Assembly: GCA_002480735.1 (NCBI GenBank)
Contig: DLCS01000092.1
Location: 1-19,546 of the forward strand
Length of the DNA stretch: 19,546 nt
DNA from: Bacillaceae bacterium UBA7792
GTDB lineage: Bacteria; Bacillota; Bacilli; Bacillales; Cytobacillaceae
Direction: 5' to 3'
Shown: positions 15,305 through 19,546 of the stretch, one piece after another
How positions within the stretch are numbered: position 1 is the first letter of the stretch
Layout of the letters: the number at the start of each line of letters is the position of its first letter
Notes under the pieces: model-generated
Told to the model about the DNA's origin: nothing
The model's database searches: none
Seen by the model: only the letters and a program-made list of their open reading frames with translations
Made by a program: the position numbers and the translations under genes

Positions 15305-16228
15305 TCATAATGTGACTGGCTCAAGCTGCTCCGTCAACGGCTTCATTTCATAGCCAAGCTCCGTCAATTTTTGTAATAAGCTCTCTAGATGCTCTACTGT
15401 GGAAGCTTTGTCATGCATAAGAACTACCTTTGGTTCATCGGGGTTAGAGTAGGACTCTAGCTGTTCTAAAATATAGGAGACATACTTTCTACTAAGAAAC
15501 TTCCAATCTTTGCTGTCGATGGTCCAATCCCAAAGCTTAAAGCCTTCCCTATTCACTGCTTCAAAATAGGCTGGCTTCATATGAGGAACAGAACCATATG
15601 GAACGCGGATGAGATAACTGTTCAGCCCTGAAATAGAGGCTAACGTCGCTTGCCCCCTCTTCATTTCATTCACCACTGCTTCACTAGATTGATAGATTAT
15701 TTTTGCATTATGGGTCACCCCATGCATGCCAATCGAATGCCCTTCATTGACCATTCTCCGGATGGAATCTGCATACCTTTCCATGTTTGGTTCCAGCATA
15801 AAAAAGGTCGCCTTCGCATTGTAGCGTCCCAATAAATCTAGAATGGCGTCCGTATATTGGTTCGGACCATCATCAAATGTTAGATAAATAATATGATTGT
15901 TTGATTGCTTTATCGTTTCATCCTGTTTCTTTTCAGTTTGGATAGCTGTATCTGAAACCGAAGAACTTTCCACAGAATCATCCTGAGTCTTTATTTCCCT
16001 CTTCACTTCTTGCTTCGGTGAATTCTCGTCGTCTATATTTCCCTTGATCTCTTCTTTCTCGATGAGGGAAACTGGCCTTTCCCTATTATTATTTACTTCC
16101 ATGCTCTTGACCTCGTTCCCCCGGATTAACGATGTAGCTGCCAAAGTAACCAAGAATAGAATCGCTATACACACGGAAGCAAGTTTATATTCCAACTGCC
16201 ATCTTCTTTTTCTCTTTTCTCTTTCCAT
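15305..16228 (-). CDS. Membrane-anchored polysaccharide deacetylase (NodB domain)
   Basis: NodB-type enzymes remove acetyl groups from GlcNAc or MurNAc in cell-wall polysaccharide. The 307-residue protein has one N-terminal membrane segment (about 16-34) and a polar, Lys/Glu-rich stalk (about 36-110). The NodB domain (112-300) follows, with metal motif TFDDGP (117-122; Asp119, Asp120) and His169/His173 in MHGVTH. It also has RVPYG (208-212, in place of the common RPPYG), DWTIDSKDW (234-242) and LMHD with His272. The set is complete, so it should be active on the outer surface. I chose ATG 16228, because AAAGGTGAG precedes it; the longer start at 16264 would put that site inside the coding region. 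The gene is followed without a gap by the LCP gene, so the pair likely acts in wall maturation. The substrate cannot be fixed from sequence. Confidence 0.9.
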   Translation of the reverse strand: MEREKRKRRWQLEYKLASVCIAILFLVTLAATSLIRGNEVKSMEVNNNRERPVSLIEKEEIKGNIDDENSPKQEVKREIKTQDDSVESSSVSDTAIQTEKKQDETIKQSNNHIIYLTFDDGPNQYTDAILDLLGRYNAKATFFMLEPNMERYADSIRRMVNEGHSIGMHGVTHNAKIIYQSSEAVVNEMKRGQATLASISGLNSYLIRVPYGSVPHMKPAYFEAVNREGFKLWDWTIDSKDWKFLSRKYVSYILEQLESYSNPDEPKVVLMHDKASTVEHLESLLQKLTELGYEMKPLTEQLEPVTL

Positions 16229-16345
16229 GTTCTCACCTTTCTCCTCACATGCTCCACTATCCATGATAGCTAGCTCTGAGGGAAAAAGGGTTATGAACTG
16301 GTTAAGAATTAAGCTTATCCTATGTAACTTTTTTGTAACCTTTAA

Positions 16346-16390
16346 GAAAAAAAGGCCAGCCTCTAAAACTTCAAGGCTGACCTTTTTTCT
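16346..16390. terminator. Intrinsic terminator downstream of the deaminase gene
   Basis: AAAAAAGGCCAGCCT and AGGCTGACCTTTTTT form a long stem with one mismatch around an 11-base loop. On the minus strand it follows the deaminase stop (16402) by 11 bases and ends in a run of seven Ts. It also has a T-run on the plus strand. Confidence 0.85.
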
Positions 16391-16401
16391 ATTCGCATGG
16401 A

Positions 16402-16860
16402 TTATTCATTCCCTTTTCGTGCCCACTTTTCCATTGGATCGGGTAGAGCGCCTTCATTTGGCATATAGATCATCTTAATCTCTCTGTCTTCCCTATTTTT
16501 CTTCAAATCATGATAAATCATCTTCGATTTTCCGAGGCCCACTTTTTCCGCATCATCTATAGACGCACTGTAGTAAACGGTCTTAATTCCTGCAAAGTAC
16601 ATGGCTGTCAAACACATTGGACAGGGCTCCCCGCTTGCGTACATGACGCAATCACTTAAATCATGAGTCTCTAGCTCCAACTGTGCTCGCCTAATCGCCA
16701 ACAGCTCGGCATGACCACTTACGTCATAATTCAGGTGCAGCTCATTCACACCTTCAGATAAGATCTCATCTTTCCTCACAAGAACGGCTCCGAATGGCTG
16801 GCCTCCTTGTTCCACATTCTCAATCGCTAGCTGAACTGCCTTTTTCATAAAAGGATTCAT
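16402..16860 (-). CDS. Nucleoside/guanine deaminase (cytidine deaminase superfamily, GuaD-like)
   Basis: This family uses zinc to deaminate a base; GuaD turns guanine into xanthine in purine salvage. The 152-residue protein has the two zinc motifs HAE (His50, with Glu52 as proton shuttle) and PCPMC (Cys80, Cys83), and the upstream block GGQPFGAVLVRKDE (19-32). Length and order match B. subtilis GuaD (156 residues), but the C-terminal half (IDDAEKVGLGKSKMIYHDL) differs enough that another small deaminase is possible. I chose ATG 16860, because GGAGG is then 7 bases away; the ATG at 16866 is directly next to the site. It is a single-gene unit with its own terminator. Confidence 0.85.
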   Translation of the reverse strand: MNPFMKKAVQLAIENVEQGGQPFGAVLVRKDEILSEGVNELHLNYDVSGHAELLAIRRAQLELETHDLSDCVMYASGEPCPMCLTAMYFAGIKTVYYSASIDDAEKVGLGKSKMIYHDLKKNREDREIKMIYMPNEGALPDPMEKWARKGNE

Positions 16861-16968
16861 GCTCATCCCTCCAGATCTATCTTTTGCAACCGAATACTAA
16901 TTTTGTATCCTCTCTAACCCTAATCTACCAAATTTACGTATGCTGGACCAGTTTCTATCTTTAACATA

Positions 16969-17153
16969 GGCTCTTTTCTCAAACATTGTTGCTTTTGAAA
17001 AAAAAATAATTAGACAAAACTCTTGTTTATGCAGTCTATCTGTAGATACGACGGAGAAAAGTGCTGCTCTATCTATACGTATCACACACCTAGTATGAAA
17101 CGGAATGGCCGGTATTAAGGACATTCCAGACCCCAATCCGTGCGAAAACAGCC
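16969..17153. mobile_element. 185-bp MITE-like element, complete copy with 8-bp target duplication
   Basis: The element starts GGCTCTTTTCTCAAACATTG; its other end, read on the minus strand, starts GGCTGTTTTCGCACGGATTG. The first 12 bases agree at 10 positions, so the ends are imperfect inverted repeats. A perfect 8-bp direct repeat TTAACATA flanks it (16961-16968 and 17154-17161), the mark of transposition. No transposase is encoded. GGCTCTTT-type ends with 8-bp duplications recall ISL3-family elements, but the parent is not shown here. A second copy begins at 19448 and a tail fragment lies at 6828-6876, so this is a dispersed family. Confidence 0.85.
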
Positions 17154-17232
17154 TTAACATATTGGAAAATAAATGGACGTATGCTACATTTTATTCATAA
17201 CAAAATTGTATGAATTTTATGCATATTAACAA

Positions 17233-17262
17233 TTAGAAGTTATGTAGAAAGCGAAGTATAAT
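17233..17262 (+). promoter_or_regulatory. Promoter of the LysR-MFS operon
   Basis: A perfect -10 TATAAT (17257-17262) has a poor -35 TTAGAA (17233-17238) 18 bases upstream. Upstream of it, ATAACAAAATTGTAT (17197-17211) is an imperfect dyad of LysR-box size (T-N11-A), a possible site for the regulator itself. Confidence 0.45.
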
Positions 17263-17284
17263 AAAAGAAATTTGAGGGATGCAA

Positions 17285-18166
17285 ATGGAATGGGTTCAAA
17301 TACAGTATTTCCAAGCGGTTGCCAAAGCAGAGCATTTTACACGCGCTGCCGAACAACTAGCGGTTTCCCAGCCCGCACTTAGTCGCTCCATCGCAAAGCT
17401 TGAGGAAGAACTTGGGGTGCAGCTATTTGATCGAAGGGGCAGAAATATTTATCTGAACCGCTATGGGAGAATATTCTTGGAATATGTCGAGCAGGCCATC
17501 AAACAAATGGAGCTAGGGAAACAAGAAATATGGAATGAAATTCATCCTGATCATGGCATGATTCATCTTTCATTCATTCCTTCTCTTGGGATGAGTGTCG
17601 TTCCTGAACTTCTAAGCTCCTATCAAAAGGTGAACCCACATGTTCACTTCCAGTTAAACCAAGCCTCTAACCGGCAAATAGTCGACCTATTAAAGGACAG
17701 GAAGGTTGATCTCGCTCTCATCACCCTGCTTCACGAGGACCAGGAGATTATTTATCAGCCTCTTTTAACGGAAGAGCTTTTTTTGATCGCTTCAATCGAC
17801 CATTGGCTTAGTGAATATGATGAAATCGATTTAAGTATGGTTAGACATGAGCCTTTTATCTCCTTCAAGCAGGTCAATGAGCTGCGTGCAATCATTAACC
17901 ATTTTTGTCATCAGGCAGGTTTTGAACCAAATATCGTATTTGAAGGTGAGGATATTGGGACGGTTTCTGGTCTCGTTGGGGCCAAATTAGGTATTTCCCT
18001 CGTGCCCGACATACAGGTCTTAGATAAGCAAAAAATAAAGCCCATTCGTGTAAAAAATCCTATCTGCCAAAGGGATATAGGGATGGCTTGGTTGAAGAAC
18101 TCTTACTCCTCTCCTGCGGTCAAGGGCTTTATTCAATTTGTCCATCACTTATTCGAAATCAACTAA
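17285..18166 (+). CDS. LysR-family transcriptional regulator (YybE-like)
   Basis: LysR regulators bind DNA as tetramers and usually switch a neighbouring gene on when an effector binds. The 293-residue protein has the N-terminal winged helix-turn-helix (1-60), with FQAVAKAEHFTRAAEQLAVSQPALSRSIAKLEEELGVQLFDRRGR at about 9-53. A linker helix (60-90) and a two-lobe effector domain (about 90-290) follow. I chose ATG 17285, because GAGGG is 6 bases upstream; the in-frame ATG at 17279 is next to that site. The MFS gene follows 13 bases later on the same strand, as in the B. subtilis yybE-yybF pair, so it probably controls that transporter. The effector is unknown. Confidence 0.9.
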   Translation: MEWVQIQYFQAVAKAEHFTRAAEQLAVSQPALSRSIAKLEEELGVQLFDRRGRNIYLNRYGRIFLEYVEQAIKQMELGKQEIWNEIHPDHGMIHLSFIPSLGMSVVPELLSSYQKVNPHVHFQLNQASNRQIVDLLKDRKVDLALITLLHEDQEIIYQPLLTEELFLIASIDHWLSEYDEIDLSMVRHEPFISFKQVNELRAIINHFCHQAGFEPNIVFEGEDIGTVSGLVGAKLGISLVPDIQVLDKQKIKPIRVKNPICQRDIGMAWLKNSYSSPAVKGFIQFVHHLFEIN

Positions 18167-18179
18167 AGGAGTCCCAAAC

Positions 18180-19400
18180 ATGAATTACATCCAGCGTGGA
18201 ACACGTTCATTTAAGAGAGTCAATTTTGCTATCTTCGCCGGGGGCTTCAGCACCTTTGCCATTCTATGGGGACCACAGGCTTTATTGCCAGATATTGCGA
18301 GTGATTTTGGTGTTTCACCAACAATGTCAAGCCTGAGCATGTCATCTGCAACGATCACTCTATCCATCAGCCTTTTGATTGCTGGCTCTCTGTCAGAGGT
18401 GTTTGGACGTAAACCCATCATGGCGATATCATTAGTTGCCTCTTCGATTCTTTCGATTATCACAGCTTTTTCACCGAGCTTTCAGCTCTTAATCCTATGT
18501 CGAATTTTACAAGGAATTACGCTTGCGGGCCTCCCTGCCGTTGCCATGGCCTACATTGGTGAGGAAATAGAACCGAGAAGCTTAGGAATGGCGATGGGAC
18601 TACATATAAGTGGAAACTCTCTCGGTGGGATGACTGGACGGATTATCGGCGGGATATTAACAGATTATTTCAGCTGGCATGCCGCCTACATCGCCATTGG
18701 ATTCTTGAGCCTACTGGCCAGTATTGTTTTTATTGTATTTTTGCCAAAATCTTCTCATTTCCGGCCACAAGCTTTTGCTTTAAAAGGGCTAGCCACTTCC
18801 TTATTTAGTCAATTTAAGGAATCCGGTCTTATTTGTCTTTTCAGTCTCGCTTTTTTGTTAATGGGAAGCCTAGTGTCCCTCTACAACTATATCGGCTTTG
18901 AGTTAATGAAGCCCCCCTACTCCTTGAGTCAAACCTTGGTTGGCTTCATCTTCATTGTCTATATTATGGGGACATTTAGCTCGACATGGATGGGGATGCT
19001 CGCCGATCAATACGGGAAAAAGAAAATCCTGCAACTGTCACTACTCATCCTCTTAATCGGGGTTACCATTACGCTAAGTCCGAATCTATGGTTGATGATT
19101 CTAGGCATTGCCGTCTTTACGTACGGATTCTTTGGAGCACATTCCATCGCAAGTGGTTGGGTGGGAAACATGGCTACCCATGACAAAGCGCAAGCATCCT
19201 CGCTCTACCTATTTTTCTATTATACAGGCTCTAGTGTCGGCGGGACGGTGAGTGGAACCTTTTACAGCCACTTTGGCTGGCCCGGTGTCGTCTCCATGAT
19301 TATTGTACTTGCTGCCCTTTCGATTGCCATTTCCATTCGCTTAGGGATGATTGCTTCTAGGAAGATGTCTATGAAAAAAGAATGGCGCGCAAGCACTTAA
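18180..19400 (+). CDS. MFS transporter (YybF/YnfM-like efflux family)
   Basis: This 406-residue membrane protein has about twelve hydrophobic helices. MFS motif A is present in both halves: GSLSEVFGRKPIM at about 69-81 and GMLADQYGKKKIL at about 267-279. The block GNSLGGMTGRIIGGILTDYFSWHAAYIAIG (about 143-172) is typical of the YnfM/YybF group of proton-driven exporters. I chose ATG 18180 with AAAGGAG 8 bases upstream; a longer frame from 18138 would overlap the LysR gene and lacks a site. It is co-transcribed with the LysR gene and ends before a strong terminator. The substrate is unknown; export of a small toxic compound is the usual role. Confidence 0.9.
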   Translation: MNYIQRGTRSFKRVNFAIFAGGFSTFAILWGPQALLPDIASDFGVSPTMSSLSMSSATITLSISLLIAGSLSEVFGRKPIMAISLVASSILSIITAFSPSFQLLILCRILQGITLAGLPAVAMAYIGEEIEPRSLGMAMGLHISGNSLGGMTGRIIGGILTDYFSWHAAYIAIGFLSLLASIVFIVFLPKSSHFRPQAFALKGLATSLFSQFKESGLICLFSLAFLLMGSLVSLYNYIGFELMKPPYSLSQTLVGFIFIVYIMGTFSSTWMGMLADQYGKKKILQLSLLILLIGVTITLSPNLWLMILGIAVFTYGFFGAHSIASGWVGNMATHDKAQASSLYLFFYYTGSSVGGTVSGTFYSHFGWPGVVSMIIVLAALSIAISIRLGMIASRKMSMKKEWRAST

Positions 19401-19404
19401 AGTG

Positions 19405-19441
19405 AAAAACAGCTCAGTTCAACTTGAACTGAGCTGTTTTT
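19405..19441. terminator. Intrinsic terminator of the LysR-MFS operon
   Basis: AAAAACAGCTCAGTTCAA and its exact complement TTGAACTGAGCTGTTTTT flank one C, so the stem is up to 15-18 bp and ends in a T-run. It starts 5 bases after the MFS stop and works in both directions. Confidence 0.93.
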
Positions 19442-19447
19442 CATTTA

Positions 19448-19546
19448 GGCTCTTTTCTCAAACATTGTTGCTTTTGCAGAAGAAATAATTAGAGAAAACT
19501 CTTGTTTATGCAGACTATCTCTAGAAACAACGCAGGAAAGAGCTAC
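19448..19546. repeat. Second copy of the 185-bp MITE-like family, cut by the window end
   Basis: The 99 bases from GGCTCTTTTCTCAAACATTG match 16969-17067 in the same direction without gaps, with about 12 differences (close to 88% identity). The right end lies outside the window, so the target duplication cannot be tested; the left candidate would be TTCATTTA (19440-19447). Confidence 0.85.

Noticed and set aside
16044..16478. 144-residue reading frame on the plus strand
   Set aside because: It runs antisense through the deacetylase start, a terminator and the end of the deaminase gene, so it cannot be a real gene.
16897..17160. 87-residue reading frame on the minus strand
   Set aside because: It lies almost fully inside the MITE-like element, starts in its target duplication and has no ribosome binding site. 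It is a product of the repeat, not a gene.

Overview
The window looks like chromosomal DNA of an endospore-forming Bacillaceae species. The base composition is moderately AT-rich, ribosome binding sites are strong GGAGG types, TTG starts are common, and there is a T-box leader. It also carries a Staphylococcus-type MurNAc recycling operon and a cluster of spore coat and germination genes of the CotP/GerP kind. I cannot name the species.

Layout. (1) Positions 1-432 (-) hold the N-terminal part of the SelO (YdiU) pseudokinase, with a clear sigma-A promoter. (2) Positions 611-2743 (+) hold an MMPL/YdfJ-type membrane transporter whose reading frame is cut by one in-frame TGA at 1802-1804. (3) Positions 2802-7233 (-) form one transcription unit: promoter, T-box riboswitch with terminator, SAM hydrolase (DUF62), UPF0397-type ECF S component, double-ATPase EcfA and EcfT. 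(4) Positions 7285-11777 (+) form the mupG-murQ-murP-murR operon for recovery of peptidoglycan fragments, with two identical-half-site palindromes at its promoter and an intrinsic terminator. (5) Positions 11783-11914 are a 132-bp MITE-like insertion with an 8-bp target duplication. (6) Positions 11919-14393 hold two diverging spore operons: an Hsp20/CotP-like gene plus a GerPC-like gene (-), and four tandem GerPA/GerPF-like small genes (+). (7) Positions 14412-16228 (-) hold a membrane-anchored polysaccharide deacetylase followed by an LCP-family cell-wall glycopolymer transferase. (8) Positions 16402-16860 (-) hold a guanine-deaminase-like zinc deaminase. (9) Positions 16969-17153 are a second MITE-like element with an 8-bp target duplication; a second copy starts at 19448 and a fragment lies at 6828-6876. 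(10) Positions 17285-19400 (+) hold a LysR-type regulator and an MFS transporter of the YybE/YybF or YnfM type.

How the genes work together. The mur operon is a complete uptake and breakdown route: MurP imports and phosphorylates MurNAc-containing sugars, MupG cleaves the phosphorylated disaccharide, MurQ removes lactate to give GlcNAc-6-P, and MurR senses the product. The most unusual unit is the T-box/SAM hydrolase/ECF operon. The best reading of the T-box specifier is ATG (Met). If so, methionine starvation would switch on both a vitamin-type ECF importer and an enzyme that splits SAM into methionine and adenosine, which suggests a salvage route for an external SAM-like compound. That link is inference.
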